A DNA stretch of 64,000 bases, taken from NCBI GenBank assembly GCA_900537125.1, contig UNRJ01000001.1:727570-791569 (forward strand). Reading direction: 5' to 3'. How positions within the stretch are numbered: position 1 is the stretch's first letter; the number at the start of each line of letters is the position of its first letter. The notes under the pieces were generated by a model. That model had not been told where the DNA came from, did not search any database, and was given only the letters and a program-made list of their open reading frames with translations. This DNA is from Rhodobacteraceae bacterium Alg238-R152 (GTDB lineage: Bacteria; Pseudomonadota; Alphaproteobacteria; Rhodobacterales; Rhodobacteraceae). A program made the translations under genes and the position numbers. Shown here piece after piece: positions 35,245 to 44,435 of the stretch.

Positions 35245-36183
35245 ATGTCTAAGAGAACGCTTCCAAGGCTCCTGCAAACACCAGCGGTCTTCTTGCTTTT
35301 GGTTTGGATGCTGGTTCCCCTTGGGATGACTTTGTATTTCTCGTTCATTCGCTATGTGCTTAACAGCCTGCGGCGGCCTGAATGGACCAGTCCCAGTTTG
35401 AGCAACTGGCGAGGTTTCGGAAACTATGAGTTTGTCCTTAAGTCCAAAGACTTCCTGCTCGCGATCCAAAACAGCCTCGTCATTGTTTGCAGTATTCTGT
35501 TCTTGACGGTGATCCTCGGTGTGCTGATTGCCGTGTTGATCAACCGTGCTTTTCCGGGGCGTGGGATCGTGCGTGTGTTGCTGATCTCGCCTTTCTTTGT
35601 CATGCCAGCCGTAAATGCCGTGCTGTGGATCAATATGATCCTGGACCCAGTGCTTGGCCTGCAAGGTATCGCGGTGGGCAGCATCAACGACATGGTCGAG
35701 GGACTGCGCAATGCGCCGCTTGTGGGCTGGTTCTTTTCACTTTGGCCGGAACTCACGCCGATTTCTTTCCGTGCCACACAGACCTCCGCCCTTGCAGTCA
35801 TCATTATGGTGACATGGCAGTGGACGCCTTTTGCGGTGCTGATATTCATGACGTCACTGCAATCTGAGGACCAGCAACAGAAAGAGGCGGCGGTTTTGGA
35901 CGGCGCTGGACCGTGGTCACAATTTCGCTTTCTCACCTTGCCGCACTTGGGCCGACCAATTGCCATCGTGGTGATGATCCAGGCGATCTTCCATCTGTCG
36001 CTTTATGCGGAGATCGAAATCGTCAGCCGCGGGAATGGCAACAAGAACCTACCATATCTGATCGGTGAGTTCGCCAACAACAACATTGGGGCTGCCAGCG
36101 CAACCGGCATCTTCGCAGTCATCCTTGCCAACATCGTCGCAATCTTCCTGCTGCGCATGATTGGCAAGACCTTGATGGAGTAA
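35245..36183 (+). CDS. smoF: Polyol ABC transporter permease SmoF
   Basis: A 312-residue binding-protein-dependent permease with six predicted helices. The conserved cytoplasmic EAA loop appears as KEAAVLDGAGPWSQFRFLTLPHL. A GAGG site precedes the ATG at 35245. It forms the membrane channel with SmoG. Confidence 0.88.
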   Translation: MSKRTLPRLLQTPAVFLLLVWMLVPLGMTLYFSFIRYVLNSLRRPEWTSPSLSNWRGFGNYEFVLKSKDFLLAIQNSLVIVCSILFLTVILGVLIAVLINRAFPGRGIVRVLLISPFFVMPAVNAVLWINMILDPVLGLQGIAVGSINDMVEGLRNAPLVGWFFSLWPELTPISFRATQTSALAVIIMVTWQWTPFAVLIFMTSLQSEDQQQKEAAVLDGAGPWSQFRFLTLPHLGRPIAIVVMIQAIFHLSLYAEIEIVSRGNGNKNLPYLIGEFANNNIGAASATGIFAVILANIVAIFLLRMIGKTLME

Positions 36184-36189
36184 CCGACC

Positions 36190-37023
36190 ATGGCCATCGT
36201 TGCACAATCTTCAAAACTTTCGAATGTCCTCTGGCCAGTGCTGGCCTGGATCGTGGGCTTACTGTTCTTCTTTCCAATCTTCTGGATGGTGTTGACCAGT
36301 TTCAAAACTGACGCTGATGCGGTGAAGCCTGAGTACCTGCTCTGGTTCACGCCGACGTTGGACAACTACCTGAACATGACGGAGAACTACGACTACTGGC
36401 GCTTCGCGCGCAACTCGGTCATCACCTCTGTGTTTGCCACTATCTTCACGCTTGTAGTGGGTATTCCGGCGGCCTACGCCATGGCGTTCAACCCCACCAA
36501 ACGCACCAAAGATGTGCTGATGTGGATGTTGTCGACCAAGATGCTGCCCGCTGCTGCAGTGCTGTACCCGATGACCTTCCTAACCAAGAGTCTGGGGCTG
36601 TTTGATACCCACTTTATGATCATTCTGGTGCTCAGCCTGATTAACCTTCCGATCGTGATCTGGATGCTCTTTACCTACTTCAAGGAGATCCCCAAGGACA
36701 TCATCGAGGCTGGCAAAATGGATGGCGTCGACACGCTAGGGGAGATCAAGGAAATCCTGATCCCGCTGGCATGGGGGGGCATCGCATCGACCGCTCTGCT
36801 GTGCTTCATCTTCTGCTGGAACGAGGCTTATTGGACGGTGCGCCTCACCACCACAGACGCCGCCACGCTCTCCAAACTTATCGAAGGCAACCGCGCGCCG
36901 GAAGGTCTGTTCTTCGGACGTCTTTCCGCGGTCTCGACTGCCGCCGTTGGCCCCATCGTGGTGCTTGGTTGGTTCTGTCAAAAACAATTGGTCCAAGGCC
37001 TCACCTTTGGCGCAGTGAAATAA
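36190..37023 (+). CDS. smoG: Polyol ABC transporter permease SmoG
   Basis: A 277-residue permease of the MalG-like type with six helices and the EAA loop (IIEAGKMDGVDTLGEIKEILIPL). It lies 6 bp after smoF and 9 bp before smoK in one operon. Partner of SmoF. Confidence 0.88.
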   Translation: MAIVAQSSKLSNVLWPVLAWIVGLLFFFPIFWMVLTSFKTDADAVKPEYLLWFTPTLDNYLNMTENYDYWRFARNSVITSVFATIFTLVVGIPAAYAMAFNPTKRTKDVLMWMLSTKMLPAAAVLYPMTFLTKSLGLFDTHFMIILVLSLINLPIVIWMLFTYFKEIPKDIIEAGKMDGVDTLGEIKEILIPLAWGGIASTALLCFIFCWNEAYWTVRLTTTDAATLSKLIEGNRAPEGLFFGRLSAVSTAAVGPIVVLGWFCQKQLVQGLTFGAVK

Positions 37024-37032
37024 GGGAACATC

Positions 37033-38037
37033 ATGGGACGCATTCAACTTGAAAACGTGACCAAGTCTTTCGGCGACGTGGAGGTTATCCCACCACTGAA
37101 CCTGACCATTGAAGACGGTGAGTTCGCGGTGTTCGTTGGCCCGTCTGGCTGCGGCAAATCCACCTTGCTCCGGCTGATTGCCGGGCTTGAGGAAACATCT
37201 TCCGGCAACGTCATCATTGACGATGAAGACATGACAGAGGTGCCGCCCTCCAAACGCGGATTAGCGATGGTGTTCCAGTCTTACGCACTTTACCCGCACA
37301 TGACGGTACGCAAGAACATTGCCTTTCCGATGCGCATGGCCGGCCTTGATGAGGACGAGCAGGAAAAGCGCATAACGGCGGCGGCCAAGGCGTTGAACCT
37401 CACGGATTATCTTGACCGCAAGCCAGGGCAGCTCTCCGGAGGTCAGCGCCAGAGGGTTGCGATTGGCCGTGCCATTGTGCGCGATCCCTCGGCCTTCCTT
37501 TTTGACGAGCCCTTGTCCAACCTGGATGCTGCCTTGCGCGTGGGGATGCGCCTTGAGATCAGCGAGATGCATAATCGGATGCAAACCACGATGATCTATG
37601 TGACTCACGATCAGGTTGAAGCCATGACCATGGCTGACAGGATTGTGGTGCTGCAGGCCGGTGTCATCGAACAAGTTGGCTCGCCGCTGGAGCTTTATCA
37701 CGAACCGAGAAACAAGTTTGTGGCCGGCTTTATTGGGTCCCCAAAGATGAACTTCATCTCGGGAGACGAAGCGGCCAAACATGGCGCTCATACCATTGGC
37801 ATCCGCCCTGAACACACCGAGGTCAGTACGACCGAAGGTCTGTGGAAAGGGGTGGTTGGCGTAGCGGAACATCTTGGATCCGACACTTTTATCCACGTGC
37901 ATGACACGGGGCTTGCAGGGACGTTCACTGTACGCATCACCGGCGACATCGCGGTGCGCCACGGCGACACGGTTTATCTGACGCCGCAGGCCGATCAGAT
38001 CCACAAGTTCGACACCGAGGGGCTGCGCGTCGCGTGA
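37033..38037 (+). CDS. smoK: Polyol ABC transporter ATPase SmoK
   Basis: A 334-residue MalK-type ATPase: Walker [10 protein letters not shown], signature [14 protein letters not shown], Walker [15 protein letters not shown]-terminal TOBE-like regulatory domain ([11 protein letters not shown]) completes it. It drives uptake through SmoF and SmoG and starts with a conventional ATG after GGGAACATC. Confidence 0.92.
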   Translation: MGRIQLENVTKSFGDVEVIPPLNLTIEDGEFAVFVGPSGCGKSTLLRLIAGLEETSSGNVIIDDEDMTEVPPSKRGLAMVFQSYALYPHMTVRKNIAFPMRMAGLDEDEQEKRITAAAKALNLTDYLDRKPGQLSGGQRQRVAIGRAIVRDPSAFLFDEPLSNLDAALRVGMRLEISEMHNRMQTTMIYVTHDQVEAMTMADRIVVLQAGVIEQVGSPLELYHEPRNKFVAGFIGSPKMNFISGDEAAKHGAHTIGIRPEHTEVSTTEGLWKGVVGVAEHLGSDTFIHVHDTGLAGTFTVRITGDIAVRHGDTVYLTPQADQIHKFDTEGLRVA

Positions 38038-38112
38038 TGCCACCTTTTGCCCGCTAACCCAGCCGCAAAGAAAGAAGAGCTGATGGGATATCCCGTGAGG
38101 AGATCGGAAACG

Positions 38113-39579
38113 ATGAAACTCAGCAACGCGACACTTCAGGACATGTCGGAAGGTGTTCTTGTACCAACTTACGATCGCGCGGCGCTCGCCCCGGGGATCG
38201 TGCATATTGGCGTCGGGAATTTCCACCGCGCGCATCAGGCGTGGTATTTGCACCGCCTTATGCAGCTGGGCAAAGCGCTGGATTGGGCCATCATCGGCGC
38301 AGGGGTGCGCGGCTACGACAGTGCGCAACGCGATAAGCTGGCGGCTCAGGACTTTCTCACAACCCTGATCGAACTGGACCCTTCCGGCACCTCTGCAGAG
38401 GTGGTTGGGGCAATGGTGGATTATGTGCCAATCGAGGAGGGCAATCGGGCCTTGATCCGCCAACTTTCGGACCCGCGAATCCGGATTGTATCGCTGACCG
38501 TGACTGAAGGGGGCTATTTCCTCGACCCAGCCGACAAACGGTTTTCGCCCACGCATCCCGATATTCAGCATGACGCGGTCAACCGTGACACCCCTCGCAC
38601 CGCCTTTGGCGCGATCGTTGCAGCCTTAAAAACGCGGCGGAACGCGGGCATCGGTCCATTCACTTGCATGAGCTGTGACAACCTGCCGGGCAATGGGCGC
38701 ATTCTCAAAGAGGTTGTGATCGGCCTGGCGACGCTTAGCGACCCCGACCTGGCGCAATGGATAGGCGAAAATGTAAGTTTTCCGAATTCCATGGTGGATT
38801 GTATCGTGCCCGCCACCGGACCAGGAGAGGTGGCGTTGGCGCAAAGCATTGGCATTGAAGACGCAGCGCCGGTGACACATGAGAACTTTCGGCAATGGGT
38901 GATCGAAGATGACTTTTGCGCGGGTCGTCCTCCGCTGGAGGAGGTCGGCGTAACGGTTTCAGATCGCGTGCATGATTATGAGGCGATGAAACTGCAGTTA
39001 CTTAACGGCGGTCATCAGGTGATCGCCGCGCCAGCCGAAGTGCTCGGGCTGCACACAATCGCAGACGCAATGCGCGCGCCAATGGTCAATGCGCTGTTTC
39101 GAAAAGTGGCGCTTGAGGAAATTCTGCCCCACATCACCCCCGTGCCAGAGACCACGCCAGAAGCCTATGTGGACCTTATCGACGCGCGCTTCTCCAACCC
39201 CGCGATGGTCGACACCGTCAGACGGGTGGCGTTTGATGGATCAAGCCGCCACTCAGGGGCCGTTCTACCGATTATTCGAACTGCGCTGGCCGCTGGGGCG
39301 CCGACCGATGGCTTGGCCTTGTCTCAGGCGTTGTGGGCGCGCATGTGTTTGGGCGAGCGGGAAGATGGCAGTATAATCGAGGCCAATGACCCGGATTGGG
39401 CGCGCCTCTCGAAAGCTGCCATTGCCGCCAGGCAGATGCCACAAGCGTGGTTGGAGCAACGGCACATTTACGGCGACATTGCCGACCACGCCGGGTTCTC
39501 AGAGGCATTCTCGCGGTTTCTTACGCAGCTTTACTCTGAAGGGGTCGAAGCCACCGTTACAGGTTACGTTGATGGGTGA
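38113..39579 (+). CDS. mtlK: Mannitol 2-dehydrogenase (polyol dehydrogenase family)
   Basis: A 488-residue NAD-dependent long-chain polyol dehydrogenase that oxidises D-mannitol to D-fructose, or D-arabitol to D-xylulose. The N-terminal IVHIGVGNFHRAHQ and the catalytic Lys-Asn-His cluster (MKLQLLNGGHQ) are visible. The ATG at 38113 is chosen over 38047 because AGGAGATCGG lies just upstream. It is the last intact gene of the smo operon. The SDR sorbitol dehydrogenase and the sugar kinases that often accompany this locus are not found next to it; IS debris follows. Confidence 0.9.
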   Translation: MKLSNATLQDMSEGVLVPTYDRAALAPGIVHIGVGNFHRAHQAWYLHRLMQLGKALDWAIIGAGVRGYDSAQRDKLAAQDFLTTLIELDPSGTSAEVVGAMVDYVPIEEGNRALIRQLSDPRIRIVSLTVTEGGYFLDPADKRFSPTHPDIQHDAVNRDTPRTAFGAIVAALKTRRNAGIGPFTCMSCDNLPGNGRILKEVVIGLATLSDPDLAQWIGENVSFPNSMVDCIVPATGPGEVALAQSIGIEDAAPVTHENFRQWVIEDDFCAGRPPLEEVGVTVSDRVHDYEAMKLQLLNGGHQVIAAPAEVLGLHTIADAMRAPMVNALFRKVALEEILPHITPVPETTPEAYVDLIDARFSNPAMVDTVRRVAFDGSSRHSGAVLPIIRTALAAGAPTDGLALSQALWARMCLGEREDGSIIEANDPDWARLSKAAIAARQMPQAWLEQRHIYGDIADHAGFSEAFSRFLTQLYSEGVEATVTGYVDG

Positions 39580-39949
39580 CATTTCTGGGTCGCATTCCTC
39601 CAGGCAGGAGTTGAACAAACGTCGTTGCTCATGGGGCGGCTGAGGAAGGATCTTCCATGAATTGGTGCCGCGGCAAAGCACTGATTGATACACCCTCTGC
39701 TCATCGTTGAATGAGGTGACGGTTACGCGCGGTTCCATTGTGGAGCTGTGCCCAAAGCTACCGCCGCATTTGGGGGGTTGGAAGCGCTAGGGGGGGGGCA
39801 CGGCACAGAGTCGACCGAGCTGTTTGGTCCGTAGTTTCGAGGTGAGTTGCGAAAGCGCCAAGTTGACAGGCCATAATTGGTAGAGAGTGAGTGCCTAACC
39901 AGTTTGGCACTTGTAGCGTTGCCGAAACTCCAAGTTGTCCACATGGTTC
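39580..39949. other. Degenerate intergenic DNA between mtlK and IS5 fragment
   Basis: No gene could be supported in these 370 bases. They contain a run of nine G (39790-39798) and short repeated words (CCAAGTTG occurs twice). The base composition and lack of codon structure suggest decayed DNA rather than a regulatory region. Confidence 0.5.
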
Positions 39950-40275
39950 GGCTTTGTTGCACCAATGGTGTGAGGGATTCACTGTTTGAATCCAGTTGGG
40001 TAGCAACGGTGCATGAGCAGTTGGTCCCCTACGAAGTACAAGACCAGGAACTGGCCTTCTTGCAACATGGCGCTGAAGCAGCGCGGTTCGCTATCAATCT
40101 GGTTTGATCCCGAGATGTCGTGGCATGGGCCGCTGACTGGCAAACGGGGGCGTCAGCCCAAGTTCAGCGACGCGGCGATCCAGTTTTGTCTGACGATGAA
40201 GGTACTGTTCGGAATGCCGCTTCGGCAGACGACCGGGTTCGTTGAAAGCCTCCTGCGCTTGGCAGGGGCCGCGTA
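39950..40275 (+). mobile_element. 5' fragment of an IS5-like insertion sequence
   Basis: The fragment starts with GGCTTTGTTGC (39950), a terminus familiar from IS5/IS903-like elements. It contains the N-terminal part of an IS5-type transposase in the frame from about 40013 (YKTRNWPS, WFDPEMSWHGPLTGKRGRQPKFSDAAI, TMKVLFGMPLRQTTGF). The sequence then breaks off into an unrelated TonB-receptor fragment near 40275. A second fragment of the same type is at about 46370-46530 in the same orientation. The end points are approximate. Confidence 0.75.
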
Positions 40276-40444
40276 TGTGCCACCGTCGATGGAAAATCTG
40301 CAATTGCGCCTCGACCTGCGCAACTTGTTTGATGAAACTTACGTCGCACGTGCCAACGATTCAGCCGGTGACACAAGCGGTCGTCCCATTCCAATGAATG
40401 AGGCGGGACGCACCATTGCGCTGACCGCGACGTTAAAATTCTAA
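40276..40444 (+). pseudogene. C-terminal fragment of a TonB-dependent receptor, fused to IS5 transposase
   Basis: The reading frame of the truncated transposase continues without a stop into SMENLQLRLDLRNLFDETYVARAND ... NEAGRTIALTATLKF. This is the typical last strand pair of an outer-membrane TonB-dependent receptor, ending in phenylalanine. Only about 50 codons remain, with no plug or barrel. It points to a deletion between an insertion element and a receptor gene. A stem-loop terminator follows the stop. The exact junction is approximate. Confidence 0.7.
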
Positions 40445-40450
40445 ACTGCT

Positions 40451-40487
40451 CTGGCGCTCTTTTCTACAAAGGGCGCCAGTCATTTTC
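40451..40487 (+). terminator. Intrinsic terminator after the receptor fragment
   Basis: CTGGCGC (40451-40457) pairs with GCGCCAG (40473-40479), followed by a T-rich TCATTTTC. It is likely the original terminator of the deleted receptor gene. Confidence 0.65.
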
Positions 40488-40549
40488 TAGCGCTTGATTA
40501 AACCTGATTGTTTTTGTATGAAATCAACATTGCAACTTTGAGGCTAGTT

Positions 40550-40705
40550 ATGCGCAGCGTTAAAAACGTCTCTAGAGACAGAGAAGACCGCGACCGGATG
40601 AGCTTGGCTGATCTGGTGGGGGAGATCCCTTGGCCGGACACCTGGTGCTCTGAAGGCATTATTGATCGAATTGCTCAGATCCAAAACCCACAGCGACGCA
40701 GCTAA
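40550..40705 (+). CDS. Small hypothetical protein upstream of hemP
   Basis: A 51-codon frame from ATG 40550 (MRSVKNVSRDRED ...) ending just before hemP. It is rich in charged residues at the N-terminus and contains PWPDTWCSEG. I recognise no family. It could be a real small protein encoded with HemP in the haem locus, or a chance frame in a short intergenic region. Confidence 0.3.
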   Translation: MRSVKNVSRDREDRDRMSLADLVGEIPWPDTWCSEGIIDRIAQIQNPQRRS

Positions 40706-40724
40706 GGCGCACTGGAAGAAAATA

Positions 40725-40904
40725 ATGACAACCAAAGTTGAAATGGGGCGCTCTGCGGCCTTGAGTGAAGGCGTGGAAAGCGGCACACCGGTTTACAGTG
40801 CCAAAGACCTGACAGCGGGCGGTAACCTGGCTCAGATACGTCTCTCCGAAGCTGTCTATACCCTGCGGATTACCCGCCAAGGCAAACTCATTTTGACCAA
40901 GTAG
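40725..40904 (+). CDS. hemP: Hemin uptake protein HemP
   Basis: A 59-residue protein matching the small HemP family, whose conserved core is visible as PVYSAKDLTAGG ... VYTLRITRQGKLILTK. HemP accompanies haem receptors and is iron-regulated in many proteobacteria; its molecular role is not well defined. The ATG at 40725 has GGAAGA upstream. It is one of only two intact genes in the haem locus and is followed by a strong terminator. Confidence 0.85.
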   Translation: MTTKVEMGRSAALSEGVESGTPVYSAKDLTAGGNLAQIRLSEAVYTLRITRQGKLILTK

Positions 40905-40932
40905 TACTCACCTATCGATATCAAATTTTTTA

Positions 40933-42774
40933 TCACCAATGAAACGGCCCCGTTTTGGGGCCTTTTTTTTGTCGTAGAAAGTTGGTCAAAAACGTCGCCG
41001 TGACGAAGACTCTGTTATTGCGGCCAGAACCTGGAACTTGGTCATCGGCCTGATAAGACCGGTCCAGGATGCGGCCCAGCTCAACGCTCATGCTTACTCT
41101 GTCCGTCAAATCCACAGTCCGTCGCAGGTTTAGGGTGTCGAAACCGCCATAGCGCGTGCCATCTGTATCGGTGTTGCCGCTTTCACCGCGGACAAACATG
41201 TCCCAAATGCCAGACGTGGATTTGAGATCCCAATCGCCGCGCACACCGACGTCTCCAGACCAAGTTGGCGAACCTGTGTTCTTGGTGGAGGTGCCATCCG
41301 CGTAGTCATATGTGCGATTCACGTTTGAGACGTTGATGTACGGCTGTGCCCCGCCCAGTCAACCTGGGTCGAACTCCGCGGCAACTTCACCCCCCAAGTT
41401 TGCGCTGCGTCGACATTTTCATAGCGCCATTGCCGTGGAATGCCCGTTGCCAGCGATGCAATGTAATCTTCGGAATTCGTGTAGAACAACACCGTGTCCA
41501 GCACGAGATTGCCAATCACTGTGCCACCAGCGCCAACTGACGTCAGGAATATCTGGCTCAGGGACGGGTAGTTGTAGCCTTGCGAAACATTGGCCCGCAG
41601 AGCGGGGGTGTCGTTTAACTGATGAACCAGATCAAGTGATCCGAGGAAACGGCTGTCAGAGTTGGTTTGGGTCGGCTGAGTAACACCGTTCACCCTGTAT
41701 TGGTTCGATGTGCTGTCCACGTTGTAGTAGCGCACACCAAAGGTTGCAGCTGTGGCTGCGCCTCATGCTGGGCAAAAACGGAGGCCGTTTTGATCGTGGC
41801 GTCGGAATAGCGGGTTGTCACAGAGGGAGTCCCGCCAAAACTTCTGGTGGATACCTTGTCAGAAATCAGGTTGTCGTCTTCATACTCAAAACCAATCACC
41901 GTGCGGTGGCCGGGGGTAAGTTCGAGGGTGGCGGTCGCCTTGAAACCTGAGGTTTTTTGATCGTCATCAGAGGTTGAGTTGCTGAACATACCAGGCCCAA
42001 ACACCCCGTTGCTCTCGAAAGCACGGTCAACAGACTGGGTGTAGGCGTCAATCTTGAGAAGCGACATCCAAGGTGTCAGGTCTTCACCTTCGTAGAATGC
42101 ACCATATTTGTGCAGATCCCGCTTTAGCAGATCAATGGTGAATGTCGGTGAACCAGTATAAACATCTGCGGACAGATCATAATCCTGTGCCCGTACCCCA
42201 AAATAGTGATTTCCAGAGCGGTAACCGGCAAAGGCATGAATGTCTCGATCTTCACTTCCTGAGGGAACAACTTCGCCATCGGCGGATTGACGGTTGTCTA
42301 GATCCGACTTGGAGTACGACAGGCGATAGTCAAAATTGCCCACGGTGCCCGCGAGGCAGGTGTTTGCACGGTAGCCTTCATTGGCGCCCAAATACCTAGC
42401 AGAGACAGTTGCTTCAATTGGCTTGTCCGCGCCGCGCTTTGTGATGATGTTTACAACACCCCCGATGGCCGCGTTGCCGGACGTCACAGAGGCCGGGCCA
42501 AGCACCACTTCAATGCGTTCAATTTCGGTGGGCGCAATCAAAATGGGCGTACCATAATTAGTGTGGTCAGTGATCTTTTGACCATCAATCATGATTGCCA
42601 CGCGCTGTGCGCTTTCCCCGCGTATTTTGATGCGTTCGATGCCGGATTCGGTGACGCGCACCTCCGGAACACCTTTCAGCAGGTTGGCCACAGAGCTTGG
42701 TGGGATGCTCTTTATGTCGTCTTCATCCACCACGGTCACAGCCACTGCTTCTTCCAGACCTTTCGGAGGATGCA
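40933..42774 (-). pseudogene. hmuR: TonB-dependent haem receptor (hmuR-like), broken
   Basis: Three successive minus-strand frames together encode an outer-membrane TonB-dependent receptor. The plug is in the first (VDEDDIKSIPPSSVANLLKG, GNAAIGGVVNIITKRG). The barrel continues after a frame change near 41740 (NVDSTSNQYRVNGV, SQGYNYPSLSQIF) and again after a second near 41350 (DGTSTKNTGS, FVTATFLTNF). The signal peptide and TonB box are missing because the gene runs directly into the opposite-strand hmuS start at 42775. With two frameshifts and a lost 5' end it cannot be functional. Confidence 0.85.
40946..40970 (+). terminator. Strong intrinsic terminator after hemP
   Basis: GGCCCC (40946-40951) pairs with GGGGCC (40957-40962) around a 5-base loop and is followed by eight T. 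It terminates hemP transcription and overlaps the extreme 3' end of the broken hmuR. Confidence 0.9.
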
Positions 42775-43830
42775 ATGGCACCACACACAACACTCACTGA
42801 CGCGGACATTCGCCAGGCTCGCTTGGACAATCCCAAGACGCGAGAGCGCGATCTGGCCGATAAGCTTGGTATTACAGAAGCGCAGTTGCTGGCGCCGCAT
42901 TTGGGGAAAGGCGTCACCCCCCTATCTCCGGACCTGGATATAGTGATCCCTGCAGTGACGGGCCTTGGCGAGGTTATGGCGCTGACCCGAAACGACAGCT
43001 GCGTGATCGAAATGACCGCCGTGAACGAAGATTACCGCGGTGGTCCACACGCGGCCTTGGTGGTCAACGAAGACATTGACCTGCGCATGTTCCCGCGGCA
43101 TTGGCAGTTAGCCTCTGCCGTTGAAAAGCACCTCCCTGATGGCGACTTGCGTCGATCTATTCAGGTGTTTGATGCCGCTGTGGACGTTGTTCACAAGGTG
43201 TTTTTGACAGAAGCTTCTGTGGCCGAAAACTGGCCCAGTTTGGTTCAAGACCTGCGGCTTGAGCCGCAACAGGCCCCGCTTGCCTCGAGTGCAAGGGAGT
43301 CACCAGAAGCGGCCAAAGGCGACGCCGAAAAAGCGGATCATTTACGTGCGGAATGGGGCAAGATCACGGACACACATCAGTTTTTGCAAATGGTGCGCAA
43401 GCTGAAGATGAACCGCCTTGGTGCGTATCGGATCGCCGGAGCGCCCTATACACGCCAGTTGCAAACAAAAGCGGTTCAAGAGTTTCTGGAAACCGCACGA
43501 GAAGGTGGTTTTCCGATCATGCTGTTTGTCGGCAACCGTGGCTGTATTGAAATCCATACGGGGCCTTTTGAAGCCCTGAAACCAATGGGACCCTGGCTAA
43601 ATGTGCAGGATGCGCACTTCAATTTGCATTTACGAAACGACCACCTCGCAGAGGTTTGGCAAGCGACCAAATCCACGCGCCGTGGTGATGCGATTTCCGT
43701 TGAAGCAATTGATGCGGACGGAGGCCTGATCCTGCAGATGTTTGGCGTGTTGGAGCAGCCCGAGGCTGCCGCAAAGTGGAACGCACTTGTTGACGCAGTT
43801 CCGGCGCGCAAAGAGGAGGCCTTGGTATGA
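42775..43830 (+). CDS. hmuS: Haem utilisation/degradation protein HmuS
   Basis: A 351-residue cytoplasmic haem-handling protein of the HemS/HmuS family, made of two HemS-type domains (about residues 1-180 and 200-350; ADKLGITEAQLLAPHLG, PIMLFVGNRGCIEIHTGPF and NVQDAHFNLHLR). It is predicted to bind haem delivered by the HmuTUV transporter and help release iron. The ATG at 42775 has GGAGG upstream. The frame is intact and the length normal, although hmuR, hmuT, hmuU and hmuV around it are all damaged. Its upstream region is the truncated antisense 5' end of hmuR, so a promoter may be missing. Confidence 0.88.
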   Translation: MAPHTTLTDADIRQARLDNPKTRERDLADKLGITEAQLLAPHLGKGVTPLSPDLDIVIPAVTGLGEVMALTRNDSCVIEMTAVNEDYRGGPHAALVVNEDIDLRMFPRHWQLASAVEKHLPDGDLRRSIQVFDAAVDVVHKVFLTEASVAENWPSLVQDLRLEPQQAPLASSARESPEAAKGDAEKADHLRAEWGKITDTHQFLQMVRKLKMNRLGAYRIAGAPYTRQLQTKAVQEFLETAREGGFPIMLFVGNRGCIEIHTGPFEALKPMGPWLNVQDAHFNLHLRNDHLAEVWQATKSTRRGDAISVEAIDADGGLILQMFGVLEQPEAAAKWNALVDAVPARKEEALV

Positions 43831-44432
43831 CACGCCTGTCTCCTTTGAGCCTGCTGCAAGTTGTCATGATCGGGGTTCTCGCTGCGTTCTTTACTGTGGC
43901 GTTGAAGCAACCAGCGGCCTTAGATTCACCGGCGCAAGCCGGATTGTTTCTGTTGGCGGATTGGTCACGGAAATTGTCTATGCTCTGGGGCAGGAACATC
44001 GCTTGGTGGCCCGTGATACAGCGTCCAACCACCCGGTCGCCGCCCAATCTTTGCCAGATGTGGGCTATGTGCGCCGCCTGTCTGCCGAAGGCCTCTTGTC
44101 CGTTTCTCCGGATCTAATCCGCGCTGAAGAGGGGGCGGGTCCGCCGGAGACTTTTGAGGTGCTGGAAGGCAGTGGTTTGCCTGTTGTGAGTATTCCGATG
44201 GGGTATGATTTGCCCGCAGTGCAGGCCAAAATTCGCGCTGTGGCAGAAGCCTTGGACGTCGCACAGGACGGCGAGTACTTGGCATCGCAAGTGGGTGATG
44301 ATGTGTCTGAGGCACGCCAACTTGCGGGTGTGAAAGATCAGAAAGTTTTGTTTGTTTTGTCGGTGCAAGGGGGGGATTATGGCGGCAGGTGACAATACTG
44401 CTGCGGCTGGCCTGTCAGCAGCAGGCAGCTGA
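43827..44432 (+). pseudogene. hmuT: Haem ABC transporter binding protein HmuT, broken
   Basis: The ATG overlaps the hmuS stop as ATGA and begins a signal-peptide-like sequence (VVMIGVLAAFFTVAL). The frame changes at about 43915-43935 into the mature binding-protein sequence (RIVSVGGLVTEIVYALG, DVGYVRRLSAEGLLSVSPDLI). It changes again in the G-rich tract near 44365-44375 and then ends early (GDNTAAAGLSAAGS). About the last third of the usual protein is missing, indicating an internal deletion. Confidence 0.85.
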
Positions 44433-44435
44433 CGC

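Noticed and set aside
37261-38571. 436-codon minus-strand frame spanning smoK and the start of mtlK
   Set aside because: Antisense to two well-conserved genes with intact motifs; no recognisable features.
39790-39798. Run of nine G as a phase-variation switch
   Set aside because: It lies in degenerate DNA without an adjacent intact gene or promoter, so there is nothing it could switch.
39877-40107. 76-codon plus-strand frame at the IS5 fragment
   Set aside because: It reads the element end and the transposase start in the wrong frame; the transposase similarity is in the neighbouring frame.
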